NCBI GenBank assembly: GCA_021816765.1
Contig: JAKAXB010000003.1
Coordinates: 1-64,000 of the forward strand
Source: Natronospirales bacterium
GTDB taxonomy: Bacteria > Pseudomonadota > Gammaproteobacteria > Natronospirales > REEB76
Length of the DNA: 64,000 nucleotides
Reading direction: 5' to 3'
Below are positions 35,001 to 45,576 of this stretch, piece after piece. The position numbers were made by a program, and so were the translations under genes. The notes beneath the pieces are model-generated. The model was given only the letters and a program-made list of their open reading frames with translations, had not been told where the DNA came from and ran no database searches. Each line of letters begins with the position of its first letter. Position 1 is the first letter of the stretch.

Positions 35001-35873
35001 TTATGGGCGTTTGCTTTTCCCGGTGCCGGGGACTTCCTGCACGATGCGCACCGGAAACGGCTCCGCCAGACTGCCCGTGGTCAGGGAACGGTAGGGATAC
35101 GGCAGTTCGATACCATGGCGGTCAAAGGTTCTTTTGATGTCTTCCGCCAGACCCGTACGCGTAACCGTATAATTCTCACTCTGTGTCCAGACCGAAAACT
35201 GCAGATTGAGGGAGGAATCTCCGAACTGCTGGAACAAGATCGTGGGCCGCGGCTCGATCAGACACAGCGGATGATTGTCAGCCACCTCCAAAAGTACCTC
35301 GCGCACCCGACCGAGATCCTCCTTGTAACCCACACCGATCTGCAAATCGATCCGACGGATGGGAAAGCGGGTCAGATTGGTGATCTCAGATTTCACCAGC
35401 GTCTCGTTAGGTACGCGCACAAACAAATTATCGAAAGTACGCAGTTTCACGGATAACAGATCAATTGACAGTACCTCACCGGTGGTATCCCCGATTTTTA
35501 TGACGTCGCCGAGGGCAAAGGATTTTTCGCCAATGAGGAACAAGCCGCTTATAAGATTGGATGCCGAAGTCTGTGAGGCAAAGCCCAGTGCCACCGTAAG
35601 GATACCGGCAGCACCCAGAAAGATGTTGCTGATGTCATGGCTTACCTGCCGTAATCCCAGCACGATAGCAAGTATCAATATCGAATAAAATACCAGGCGG
35701 CGTGTGAGTACACCACGGTGTCTGTCCATACGACGCATGGCCATACGGCCCACAAGACGTGCACAAATCTGCGCAATCAGCAAACCAATCGCCATGACAA
35801 TGATGGCGCGCACCCAGGCAAGCGCAGCTGCGCTGTCAATAAAATCCAGAAAATGCATCAAATCGCGCTGCAT
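35001..35873 (-). CDS. MscS-type mechanosensitive channel
   Basis: The 290-residue protein has three N-terminal TM helices, the pore-lining Gly/Ala helix (LGAAGILTVALGFASQTSASNL), the beta domain (FALGDVIKIGDTTGEVLSI, VRVPNETLVKSEITN) and the cytoplasmic vestibule. It relieves turgor on hypo-osmotic shock. It starts 3 bases after the stop of a DUF432-type gene, so the two are probably expressed together and may act together. Confidence 0.93.
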   Translation of the reverse strand: MQRDLMHFLDFIDSAAALAWVRAIIVMAIGLLIAQICARLVGRMAMRRMDRHRGVLTRRLVFYSILILAIVLGLRQVSHDISNIFLGAAGILTVALGFASQTSASNLISGLFLIGEKSFALGDVIKIGDTTGEVLSIDLLSVKLRTFDNLFVRVPNETLVKSEITNLTRFPIRRIDLQIGVGYKEDLGRVREVLLEVADNHPLCLIEPRPTILFQQFGDSSLNLQFSVWTQSENYTVTRTGLAEDIKRTFDRHGIELPYPYRSLTTGSLAEPFPVRIVQEVPGTGKSKRP

Positions 35874-35876
35874 GGG

Positions 35877-36689
35877 CTACCCAAAAAAACGGCTCAGGGC
35901 ACGCAGCACAGTTTTGTCTTCCTGCATCTGCCGCGGACCACCAACGCGCTGCACCTGCGCTGCGCCTGGCAGACTTATATCGCCGAGTTGCAGCGTGGCC
36001 TCCTCCCTGTGCGTACGTCGCTCTAGTGTCACCGACTGGGTCCAGAAATGTCCGCGCTCATTCACACTCAAGCTGAGTAACGGCATCGGTACACTCAGGC
36101 GTTCCACCGCCAAGGTATCACTGCCATGATTGTGTATATGCACTGGCGTCACGGCGCGGTGCGGACGCGGCACAATATCTTCAACGCGCAATTGTGCCAG
36201 CGTGCGGCTGGCATAACACATCTCTCCATGGCGTGTGTCGGGTCCGAACCAGGTATCAGAAGGTCGCAATGTCGGCAGTTCTACCAACGGCGTGGAACTA
36301 TGCCCCACAAACACTTGCACCCAAAGCGGGGTGCTGACGAAGAGCATGATTTCCTCTCCACCGGGAATATATAGCGGCATTTCCGGTCGCACCACCATGG
36401 ACCGGTCCGCCGACGCCGGAACCAGCCGCAAGGGCTTGCCGGTTTCGCGAAAGCTGAAACGGCAGGCTGCCATGCCATCTGCGGGTTTCTCGACGGGCAG
36501 GGGCATTTCCACCTGCGCCACGGGCCGCATAAGTTCTTCACCGGAACGCCAAGCTATACGCCATTCCTTCTCCAGCCGTTGTGCCCACAGCACCAGGGGG
36601 CCCACATACCAGCGCGCCATGGTATTGGCCGCAAGAATATATTCGCCCCACCATGGTTGCAGGGAAGCATGGTCATCAGGTTTCATCAT
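35877..36689 (-). CDS. DUF432-like protein next to MscS
   Basis: The 270-residue protein has no signal peptide or clear membrane helix. It is beta-rich with proline turns (EMPLYIPGGEEIMLFVSTPLWVQVFVG, VTPVHIHNHGSDTLAVERL). I recognise it, from memory and with caution, as resembling DUF432 proteins, which often neighbour MscS-like channels. Position supports this: it overlaps mazG by 14 bases and abuts the channel gene. Two adjacent ATGs (36689, 36686) follow GGA; either may be used. It may be an accessory or regulatory subunit of the channel, not demonstrated. Confidence 0.7.
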   Translation of the reverse strand: MMKPDDHASLQPWWGEYILAANTMARWYVGPLVLWAQRLEKEWRIAWRSGEELMRPVAQVEMPLPVEKPADGMAACRFSFRETGKPLRLVPASADRSMVVRPEMPLYIPGGEEIMLFVSTPLWVQVFVGHSSTPLVELPTLRPSDTWFGPDTRHGEMCYASRTLAQLRVEDIVPRPHRAVTPVHIHNHGSDTLAVERLSVPMPLLSLSVNERGHFWTQSVTLERRTHREEATLQLGDISLPGAAQVQRVGGPRQMQEDKTVLRALSRFFG

Positions 36690-37461
36690 GCTTTATCCGT
36701 TCCCAGATGGCATCCATTTCCTCAAGCGTGGCTTCTTCGGGGCGTTTACCGCAGTTTGCCAATTCTGTTTCCACCCTGGCAAAGCGCCGCTCGAACTTGC
36801 GGTTGGTGCCGCGCAAGGCCTGTTCGGGATCCACTTCCAGCTTGCGCGCCAGATTGGCCACTGCGAACAGGACATCACCCAATTCATCCACGACGCGTGT
36901 ATGCGGCGCACCGCACGTGATCTCGGTTTCCAGTTCAGAAATCTCTTCGCGGATCTTGGCCAGTACCGGTGTCATCTCCGGCCAATCAAAACCCACACGG
37001 GCGGCACGTTGCTGCAATTTCACGGCGCGCGTCAATCCCGGCAGCCCGGTGGGCACGCTGCCCAACACATCGTTATTTCCACTTTTCTGCCTGCGTTCTC
37101 CAACCTTACACATCTCCCAATCTTGCTTCTGCTCGTACAAGTCGGCGAATGTGACCTTCCCAAATACATGTGGGTGACGGGCTAACAACTTGTCGTTGAT
37201 AACTTGCACCACATCCGCGAATGCAAAAATACCCCGTTCCTCGGCCATGCGTGCATGGAATACCACCTGCAACAGCAGGTCACCCAACTTGTCCCGCAAC
37301 GCTTGCATGTCCTGGCGTTCGATGGCATCCGCCACCTCATAGGCTTCTTCCACCGTGCAGGGGGCAATGCTGTGGAAATCCTGCTGCCGGTCCCCGGGAC
37401 AGCCTGTGCGCGCATCCCGCAAAGCCGCCATGATTTCCAACAGGCGCTGCATGTCTTTCAT
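36676..37461 (-). CDS. mazG: nucleoside triphosphate pyrophosphohydrolase MazG, degenerate N-domain
   Basis: The 261-residue protein has two MazG domains. The C-terminal domain keeps its metal motif (EEISELETEI ... DELGDVLFAVANLAR). In the N-terminal domain the usual CPWD is CPGD, APYT is APCT, and the ExxD acidic motif normally read as ELGD is KLGDLLLQ. In E. coli the C-domain carries the activity, so the enzyme may still work. It hydrolyses NTPs, lowering (p)ppGpp or removing damaged nucleotides. ATGA overlap with the nudix gene. Confidence 0.92.
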   Translation of the reverse strand: MKDMQRLLEIMAALRDARTGCPGDRQQDFHSIAPCTVEEAYEVADAIERQDMQALRDKLGDLLLQVVFHARMAEERGIFAFADVVQVINDKLLARHPHVFGKVTFADLYEQKQDWEMCKVGERRQKSGNNDVLGSVPTGLPGLTRAVKLQQRAARVGFDWPEMTPVLAKIREEISELETEITCGAPHTRVVDELGDVLFAVANLARKLEVDPEQALRGTNRKFERRFARVETELANCGKRPEEATLEEMDAIWERIKHDET

Positions 37462-38090
37462 GCGGCCTCCATGTGCTCCAGCTTGTTCAGAAAATTGACC
37501 AGCATGGCCGCTGTAGCCCCCCAGATAGTGTGGTGATCGTACTCAAATGCGTAATACCCCACATCGCGGCCGACCAGTTGGCTTTGTCGTAGCTGGCGGT
37601 TGCGCGGATCACTCAGGAAAACCAGCGGCACCTCGAAGACCGCCGCTACTTCCAGCGGGTCCGGATCGAGATGGAAATCGGGTTTTATCAAGCCCACCAC
37701 CGGTGTGACCGCATACCCGGTGATGGTCAGGTAACCGTCCAGGAAACCCACCACCTCCACGAAACGTCGTTGCAGACCAGTTTCTTCCTCGGTTTCCCGC
37801 AATGCCGTCTGCACCGGGTCCGAATCCGTCACTTCCCGGCTGCCGCCGGGGAAACTCACCTGACCCGCATGATCCTGCAGCCGATCCGTGCGCTGGGTAA
37901 GCAAAATGGTCGGGCCTTGAGGGCGTGCCACCACCGGCACCAGAACCGCAGCGGGTTTCCAGGGCGGCTTCGGCCGCATATCAGGCGGCAGATCGCCCCC
38001 TGCGCGTCGCGACGTGAAATTGAGGGGTGGTTGTGAGCCCCTGAGACAGAGGCGGATAAGTGATTCAAAATCTTCAGAAGATTTTTGCAT
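37458..38090 (-). CDS. Nudix hydrolase, CoA pyrophosphatase (NudL) type
   Basis: The 210-residue protein has the Nudix box GGSREVTDSDPVQTALRETEEETGL and the preceding LLTQRTDRLQDHAGQVSFPGG, the UPF0035/CoA-diphosphatase signature. It probably cleaves CoA or acyl-CoA to 4'-phosphopantetheine and ADP. It starts 39 bases beyond the fumC stop and overlaps mazG, forming a run of housecleaning hydrolases. Confidence 0.9.
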   Translation of the reverse strand: MQKSSEDFESLIRLCLRGSQPPLNFTSRRAGGDLPPDMRPKPPWKPAAVLVPVVARPQGPTILLTQRTDRLQDHAGQVSFPGGSREVTDSDPVQTALRETEEETGLQRRFVEVVGFLDGYLTITGYAVTPVVGLIKPDFHLDPDPLEVAAVFEVPLVFLSDPRNRQLRQSQLVGRDVGYYAFEYDHHTIWGATAAMLVNFLNKLEHMEAA

Positions 38091-38128
38091 ATCAACAAGT
38101 TATAAGCTATTTCTCATAAAATATCTCA

Positions 38129-39517
38129 CTACTTCTTGATACCGCCCTGGGTGAGATCCAGCGGATCCAGAAGCGCCTTCAGGCGCGCTTCGGAAAGCCC
38201 GGTCATTTCCTTGGCCACCTCCAGAATGGGGCGTTGCTGTTTATAGGCCTGCTTGGCAATGGCAGCACCTTTCTCGTAACCGATCACCGGATTCAAAGCC
38301 GTCACCAGGATGGGGTTCTTGTCCAGGGTTTCCTTGAGATGGGCTTGGTTGACTACGAAACCCGTGATGGCGTTGTCCGCCAGAATCCGTGCCGCATTCG
38401 CCAGCAGTTCCATGCTTTGCAGCAGGTTATAGGCGATCACCGGGAGCATTACGTTCAATTGGAAATTGCCTGCCTGGCCCGCCACTGTGATGCTCACGTC
38501 ATTGCCAATGACATGCGCCGCCACCATGGTCACGGCTTCCGGAATCACCGGGTTCACCTTGCCTGGCATGATGCTGGAGCCGGGCTGGAGCACCGGCAGG
38601 GCGATCTCACCGAGACCCGCCAGCGGGCCGCTGTTCATCCAGCGCAGATCATTGGAAATTTTCATCAGGCTCACGGCAACGGTCTTCAGTTGCCCGGAAA
38701 GCTCCACTGCCGTGTCCTGGCAGCTCAGGGACTCGAAATAATTTTCACTGGTTCGGAACGGGATTCCGGTGCGTTTGCCGAGTTCGCCGGCGATACGTTT
38801 GCCAAACTCCGGATGCGCATTGATCCCGGTCCCCACCGCCGTGCCGCCCTGTGCCAGCGCTTGCAACCGGGGCAATACCGCTTCCACGCGGGAAATGCCA
38901 TGGCGTATCTGGGTTGCCCAACCGGACAGCTCCTGGCTCATGCGTACCGGCATGGCATCCATGAGGTGCGTGCGACCGGTTTTCACTACCTGATCGCTTT
39001 CCCTGGCCTTGGCTTCGATAGTTTCCGCCAAATGGACAAGCGCCGGTAACAGTTTTTCTTTCACTTCCAGTGCCGCGCTTACATGGATTGCTGTGGGAAT
39101 GGAATCATTGCTGCTTTGGCCCATATTCACATGGTCATTGGGGTGTACCGGCTGCCTGGCCTTTTCCGTGGCCAAGTGTGCAATCACCTCATTGGCATTC
39201 ATGTTGGTGCTGGTACCGGAACCGGTCTGAAACACATCAATGGGGAAATGTCTGTCATGCCCGCCCTCCGCCACCTCCAGCGCCGCGGCCTCAATGGCTT
39301 GGGCACGCACCCCATCCAGCATTCCCAACCCGTGATTGACGCTGGCGGCAGAAGCCTTGATGAGACCCAGTGCACGAATGAAGGCACGGGGTAAAACCAG
39401 GCCGCTGATGGGGAAGTTCTGTACAGCACGCTGGGTCTGGGCGCCCCACAATGCATCAGCGGGCACCTTCAGCTCACCCATGCTGTCGTGTTCCACACGG
39501 TAGGGTTTTTCTGACAT
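38129..39517 (-). CDS. fumC: fumarate hydratase class II
   Basis: The 462-residue Fe-independent fumarase has TGSGTSTNMNANEV, KTGRTHLMDA and the family signature GSSIMPGKVNP. It converts fumarate to malate. The ATG at 39517 follows GGGAGAGG; the frame extends 9 codons upstream. It heads a leftward gene run and is divergent from purB, another member of the same fumarase/aspartase superfamily. Confidence 0.96.
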   Translation of the reverse strand: MSEKPYRVEHDSMGELKVPADALWGAQTQRAVQNFPISGLVLPRAFIRALGLIKASAASVNHGLGMLDGVRAQAIEAAALEVAEGGHDRHFPIDVFQTGSGTSTNMNANEVIAHLATEKARQPVHPNDHVNMGQSSNDSIPTAIHVSAALEVKEKLLPALVHLAETIEAKARESDQVVKTGRTHLMDAMPVRMSQELSGWATQIRHGISRVEAVLPRLQALAQGGTAVGTGINAHPEFGKRIAGELGKRTGIPFRTSENYFESLSCQDTAVELSGQLKTVAVSLMKISNDLRWMNSGPLAGLGEIALPVLQPGSSIMPGKVNPVIPEAVTMVAAHVIGNDVSITVAGQAGNFQLNVMLPVIAYNLLQSMELLANAARILADNAITGFVVNQAHLKETLDKNPILVTALNPVIGYEKGAAIAKQAYKQQRPILEVAKEMTGLSEARLKALLDPLDLTQGGIKK

Positions 39518-39570
39518 AGGCCTCTCCCGGAGAGATGAATTCAAATTCCCTACATAACACCCTGATCTGA

Positions 39571-41042
<1,472 letters not shown>

Positions 41043-41045
41043 TGC

Positions 41046-42215
41046 ATGAGCGGCATGACCCTTCTGGGTGGTCTCACGCCACGTGCGTTCCTGCACCGTC
41101 ATTGGCAAAAAACACCCTGTCTTATCCGCAAGGCGGTGCCCGGATTCATTCCACAGATTTCACCGAATGAACTGGCGGGACTGGCCTGTGAAGAGACTGT
41201 CGGATCCAGGCTGATAATCAAAATCCGCACGCTGGCTGGTTGGCGGGTACGTCATGGTCCTTTCAAGAAAGAGGACTTCCGCACTTTACCGGCAAGAAAC
41301 CAGGCGCTGCTGGTACAGGACACGGACAAGCATCTGCCGACGCTTGCTGGATTCCTGGATAATTTCCGTTTCATTCCCAGTTGGCGCATCGATGATCTCA
41401 TGGTCAGTTATGCCACGGACGGTGGTTCCGTCGGTGCACACGTGGATGCCTACGATGTATTTCTGTTGCAGGCCCAGGGCCGGCGGCGATGGGCGATCAG
41501 CAGCAAACCCCAACGTAAGGCTCATCAGATGCCGGGGTTGGAACTGCAGCAAGTGCGCGCCTTCAAGCCGCAACATACCTGGGTGCTGGAACCGGGTGAC
41601 ATGCTGTATCTGCCGCCGGGCGTAGCGCATCATGGAGTGGCCATCGGTAAATGCATGACTTTTTCCATCGGTTGCCGTGCGCCCACGGACGCGGAAATGC
41701 TTGCCGACCCGAGCAGCTTGTTGCTGGAACGCACGCATAATGCACGGCGTTACTCCGATCCTGATCTGGCGCCGGCCACCAGCGACCCCGGCCTCATTTC
41801 GGAAAAACTCCATGCCGCCATCCGCCGCAGGCTGCGCAGCGCCCTGCATCCAAGTGATGCTGAACTGGATGACTGGTTTGGACGCTTCATCACCGAGTCG
41901 AAATCCTGGCTGTCGCCGATCCCGGCGCGACGGCCGCTTGCGACCGCCCTGCTGCGCCAGAGGCTTGCCTCCGGCCGAGGGTTGGTGTGCGATCTGGCTA
42001 TGAACATGGCCTGGTGCCACGCCAAATCGCATACTGTAAAACTATTTGTAAACGGTCATTGCCAGTCGCTCCCCACTCGGCTGTCGGGATTGGCGCAACT
42101 GCTGTGCGGGCATCGCCACTATGCCACCAACAAGCTAAAATTCTATTTGATCCACAAGGAAGCCGTTGAGACTCTCGCCGACCTATACAACATGGGAATG
42201 CTGCACTTCCAATGA
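41046..42215 (+). CDS. roxA: ribosomal protein uL16 3-hydroxylase (RoxA/YcfD family)
   Basis: The 389-residue Fe(II)/2-oxoglutarate oxygenase has a JmjC/cupin core with the iron triad HVDAYD (His and Asp) and PPGVAHHGV (His). A C-terminal winged-helix-like part follows. It hydroxylates Arg81 of uL16 in E. coli. It starts 3 bases after the purB stop, and its own stop overlaps the next gene by 4 bases. Confidence 0.92.
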   Translation: MSGMTLLGGLTPRAFLHRHWQKTPCLIRKAVPGFIPQISPNELAGLACEETVGSRLIIKIRTLAGWRVRHGPFKKEDFRTLPARNQALLVQDTDKHLPTLAGFLDNFRFIPSWRIDDLMVSYATDGGSVGAHVDAYDVFLLQAQGRRRWAISSKPQRKAHQMPGLELQQVRAFKPQHTWVLEPGDMLYLPPGVAHHGVAIGKCMTFSIGCRAPTDAEMLADPSSLLLERTHNARRYSDPDLAPATSDPGLISEKLHAAIRRRLRSALHPSDAELDDWFGRFITESKSWLSPIPARRPLATALLRQRLASGRGLVCDLAMNMAWCHAKSHTVKLFVNGHCQSLPTRLSGLAQLLCGHRHYATNKLKFYLIHKEAVETLADLYNMGMLHFQ

Positions 42216-42630
42216 ATGTCCGTCCCTACTCCGTGCGCAAAGCGGACTGGCACTCTGATCGTACAGCGATTCGTCGCGTACGTCTTGATGTCTTCGTGCA
42301 TGAGCAGCACGCACCCGAGAAATTCGAGTGGGATGGCCTGGATGAATCTTGCTTGCATGCGCTGGCATCGGATGCCGGTGACAGGCCCATCAGAACCGGA
42401 CGGCTGCTCGACAATGGCCAGATCGGCCGCATGGCGGTGCTGGCTTCCTGGCGCGGCACCGGCGGACGAAGCGCATGCATATAGTCATGCAGAATGTTCC
42501 CTGCACGCCCAAGTGCAGATCACTCCCTATCTATGAGCGCTACGGCTTCGCGACTCAAGGCGGCAAGTCCATGGATGCCAATATCCCGCATCGTCACATG
42601 ATACCGGACTTCAGGACCGCGCCGCCGTGA
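42212..42630 (+). pseudogene. GNAT acetyltransferase broken by deletion and frameshift
   Basis: The first frame encodes a normal GNAT N-terminal half (RRVRLDVFVHEQ ... ESCLHALA ... IGRMAVLASWRGTG) and then stops. Further on, other frames give the expected later pieces: AECSLHAQVQITP, then YERYGF and GKSMDANIPHRHMIPDF. About a dozen residues of the acetyl-CoA-binding helix are missing between them, and a second shift lies in the CCCTATCTATGAG stretch. It overlaps roxA by 4 bases and its final stop still overlaps the next GTG start, so it sits in an otherwise intact operon. Confidence 0.85.
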
Positions 42631-43118
42631 ACAAAAATTCTGTCAGTTACCGTGAGCTGGCCACATCCGCAGATAATTGCCGAGCCGCTGCGGCATTGGC
42701 TGCAGGCGCACGCAGAACACTTGCCCTATTCACACGGGATATGGAACGGACGATCTATGACACCACCGAGTTTGCGACGGCGGTACAGCAGCTTGCCCTG
42801 CGCAGCCGCTTTTCGCGTATCCGCATCGCAGTCATTGATCCGCTTCCTGCCATCAAAGACGGCCACCGCTTGATTGAACTGGGAAGGCGGCTCAGCAGCT
42901 TCATCGAGTTTCGCCGACCAGCGGCGGAACATGCCACGCTTGCCGATGCATTCCTGATTGCCGATGAAAGCGGTCTGCTCTACCGTCCCCTGGCCAGCCA
43001 TTATGAAGGCTACATGGATACCGACGATCCTCATGCCGCCCGCACGCACCTGCATGCTTTTGAAGTGATATGGGAACTGGCGGAACCGGAGCCTGAATTC
43101 CGCCGCCTCAGCCCGTAG
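42627..43118 (+). CDS. conserved protein of unknown function following the acetyltransferase
   Basis: The 163-residue soluble protein has no signal peptide. It has a pattern of alternating strands and helices (RRTLALFTRDMERTIYDTTEF, FSRIRIAVIDPLPAIKDGHRLIEL, DAFLIADESGLLYRP) like a phospholipase-D-like or nuclease-type fold without visible HKD motifs. The GTG start overlaps the stop of the broken acetyltransferase. Its companion is a pseudogene, yet this frame is intact. Function not recognised. Confidence 0.7.
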   Translation: MNKNSVSYRELATSADNCRAAAALAAGARRTLALFTRDMERTIYDTTEFATAVQQLALRSRFSRIRIAVIDPLPAIKDGHRLIELGRRLSSFIEFRRPAAEHATLADAFLIADESGLLYRPLASHYEGYMDTDDPHAARTHLHAFEVIWELAEPEPEFRRLSP

Positions 43119-43172
43119 CCGTGTCACAGCCTGCCGCCACGGGCCTGAGGAAACCACAGCAATGGTGACACT

Positions 43173-43652
43173 ATGACCTGGAAACCACACGTTACGGTGG
43201 CCGCAATCGCGGAACATGATGGCAGATTCCTGCTGGTGGAAGAGCGGGTCCACGATACACTGGTCATCAACAATCCTGCCGGTCACCTGGAAGAGTCGGA
43301 GAATTTCATTGACGCCGTGCGCCGCGAAACCCTGGAAGAAACCGGCTGGGAGTTTGAACCCGATGCGGTGACCGGCATTTATCTGCTTAAAAACCTCAGC
43401 CTGGATGCCACGTTTCTGCGCATCGCTTTCTGCGGCCACTGCACCCGGCATCATCCTGACCGGCCGCTGGACCGGGGTATCATCGGTTCCAGATGGTTAA
43501 CGCGCGCGGAGCTCGACAGCGCCAGCCTGAGCCTGCGCAGCCCCCTGGTCACACGCTGCATTGATGATTACCTGGCTGGCCGGAGATTTCCTCTGGACAT
43601 CCTCACCTGCATCGCTCCGGTCGCCATCCCGTGCCGCGACACCCGCACATGA
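43173..43652 (+). CDS. nudJ: phosphatase NudJ (Nudix)
   Basis: The 159-residue Nudix enzyme has the box GHLEESENFIDAVRRETLEETGWE. NudJ hydrolyses thiamin pyrophosphate precursors and nucleotide phosphates in E. coli. It is followed after 28 bases by mnmA and then hflD, exactly the E. coli order, which supports the assignment. Confidence 0.9.
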   Translation: MTWKPHVTVAAIAEHDGRFLLVEERVHDTLVINNPAGHLEESENFIDAVRRETLEETGWEFEPDAVTGIYLLKNLSLDATFLRIAFCGHCTRHHPDRPLDRGIIGSRWLTRAELDSASLSLRSPLVTRCIDDYLAGRRFPLDILTCIAPVAIPCRDTRT

Positions 43653-43680
43653 TATCCGGCGCAACGCGTAAAATAATCAT

Positions 43681-44829
43681 ATGAATAATCTCGCCAGAGC
43701 CCGGGTGATCGTCGGTCTGTCAGGCGGCGTGGATTCCGCCGTAGCTGCCCTGCTGTTGCAGGAGCAGGGCTATACCGTGGAAGGTTTGTTCATGGACAAT
43801 TGGGAAGATGATGAAGCAGAGACTTATTGCACGGCGGCACAGGATTTCCTGGATGCACGCCAGATATGCGAACAGCTCGACATCCCCCTGCATAAGGTAA
43901 ATTTCGCTGCCGCATACCGTGAGCGCGTGTTTCAAGATTTTCTCGATGAATACGCTGCGGGCCGCACGCCCAACCCCGATGTGCTGTGCAACAATGAAAT
44001 CAAATTCAAGGCGTTCCTTGACTACGCGCTGCGACTGGGAGCGGATTATATCGCTACCGGGCATTATGCCCGCACCCGGCGGATCGGGAATGAAGTGCGG
44101 CTTCTGCGCGCCCGTGATGAAAGTAAGGATCAGACATATTTTCTGCATGCCGTTGCACAAACTGCGTTGGCAAAAACCCTGTTCCCCGTGGGGGAATTGC
44201 TCAAAAATGAAGTACGCCGGCGGGCGCGGCAGGCCGGGTTTTCCAATCATGCAAAAAAAGACAGCACCGGCATCTGTTTCATCGGCGAACGAAAATTCAG
44301 CAATTTCCTCGGCAAATATCTGCCGGCGCAGCCAGGATACATTGAAACGCCGGAAGGGACGCTTGTCGGCACGCATCGCGGGCTCATGTATTACACCCTT
44401 GGTCAGCGGCAGGGACTCGGTATCGGCGGACGGCGCGATGCGGCAGAAACCCCCTGGTATGTAGCCGCCAAGGATATCAAACGCAATGTTCTGGTTGTGG
44501 TACAGGGCCATGAACATCCTATGTTGATGCAGCAGTCGCTGATCGCCGACAAACTCCATTGGATTTCGACCGCGCCGTCCGCACCTGGTTTCGACTGCAC
44601 GGCGAGATGCCGCTACCGTCAGGCGGATCAGCTCTGTCATGTGACGCTCCCGGATGCACACCGCTGTCATGTGGAATTCCTAACACCACAGCGCGCATTG
44701 ACACCCGGCCAGTATGTGGTCTTCTACTGCGGCGATGAATGCCTTGGAGGTGGAGTGATCGCCGATGTGGGAGGAACAATAATGAAAAATGAGGTGATAG
44801 CCAGCCTGCCCATATGGAGTGTGGCATGA
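43681..44829 (+). CDS. mnmA: tRNA-specific 2-thiouridylase MnmA
   Basis: The 382-residue enzyme has the PP-loop [15 protein letters not shown], catalytic Cys in [10 protein letters not shown] and the persulfide Cys in [12 protein letters not shown], followed by a beta-barrel C-domain. It thiolates U34 of tRNA-Lys, Glu and Gln using sulfur relayed from IscS/Tus. It overlaps hflD by 4 bases. Confidence 0.97.
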   Translation: MNNLARARVIVGLSGGVDSAVAALLLQEQGYTVEGLFMDNWEDDEAETYCTAAQDFLDARQICEQLDIPLHKVNFAAAYRERVFQDFLDEYAAGRTPNPDVLCNNEIKFKAFLDYALRLGADYIATGHYARTRRIGNEVRLLRARDESKDQTYFLHAVAQTALAKTLFPVGELLKNEVRRRARQAGFSNHAKKDSTGICFIGERKFSNFLGKYLPAQPGYIETPEGTLVGTHRGLMYYTLGQRQGLGIGGRRDAAETPWYVAAKDIKRNVLVVVQGHEHPMLMQQSLIADKLHWISTAPSAPGFDCTARCRYRQADQLCHVTLPDAHRCHVEFLTPQRALTPGQYVVFYCGDECLGGGVIADVGGTIMKNEVIASLPIWSVA

Positions 44830-45461
44830 CCCGGCCGTTGGCGGATCGGGTACTGGCCCTGGCGGGAGTCGTTCAGGCCGCGACCCTGGTCAATGATGTG
44901 GCCACGGCCGGCCATACCGACGAGATGTCCATCCATACCACCATCAGCAGCATCATCAAAACAGAAGCGGCGGATGTGCCCGAGGTTTTTGGCGGCTTGC
45001 GCGGTCTAGGCTGCGGCTTGCAGACGCTTGCCCGCCTGCTAGGCCAGGAACACCAGCCCGCAGACGTGGCCGTACTGCGTTACACCTTGAGCCTGCTGCA
45101 ATTGCAGGGAAAGGTGATGCGACGCCAGGCACTCAAGGAAGTTCTCGAAGGCGGGATCAGACGGGCACAGGATCAAATCCTGCATTTCGGACCCACCCAT
45201 GCCAACGTTCTGGCTGGGCTGGCGGACACGTACTTGCACAGTGCCGGCGCTGTTCAGCCTCGCATCATGGTCACGGGGGATGTGGCGCACCTGCAAAACC
45301 AGAGAGTCATCAATCTGGTGCGCAGTTTGCTACTCGGCGGCTTGCGCGCGGCGGTATTGTGGCGCCAGTGCGGTGGTTCTCGCTGGGCACTGTTGTTCAT
45401 GCGTGCCAGCCTGCACAAGGAAGCTCAGCGGCTGCTGCGTGAAAGCGGCCGCTATGCCTGA
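44826..45461 (+). CDS. hflD: HflD homologue
   Basis: The 211-residue protein of the HflD (YcfC) family is a peripheral membrane protein known as a lysogenization regulator in E. coli, with no clear general role. Typical segments are [34 protein letters not shown] and [15 protein letters not shown]. The ATG in the ATGA overlap with mnmA is preferred over one four codons earlier. Confidence 0.92.
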   Translation: MTRPLADRVLALAGVVQAATLVNDVATAGHTDEMSIHTTISSIIKTEAADVPEVFGGLRGLGCGLQTLARLLGQEHQPADVAVLRYTLSLLQLQGKVMRRQALKEVLEGGIRRAQDQILHFGPTHANVLAGLADTYLHSAGAVQPRIMVTGDVAHLQNQRVINLVRSLLLGGLRAAVLWRQCGGSRWALLFMRASLHKEAQRLLRESGRYA

Positions 45462-45487
45462 ACTGCCACGGCTGCAGCGCTTCCCTT

Positions 45488-45493
45488 ATAATA
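45488..45493 (+). promoter_or_regulatory. probable acnA -10 element
   Basis: TATAAT lies 83 bases before the acnA start in the hflD-acnA spacer, with only a weak CTGCCA as -35. No other element is clear in the spacer. Confidence 0.4.
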
Positions 45494-45576
45494 GTTGCAC
45501 GAGATATCAGATCTGTACCTCAAGCGCCGCCACCTGACGACGGACGAGTATATTTCCCTTCCCTTCCGGAGATGCC

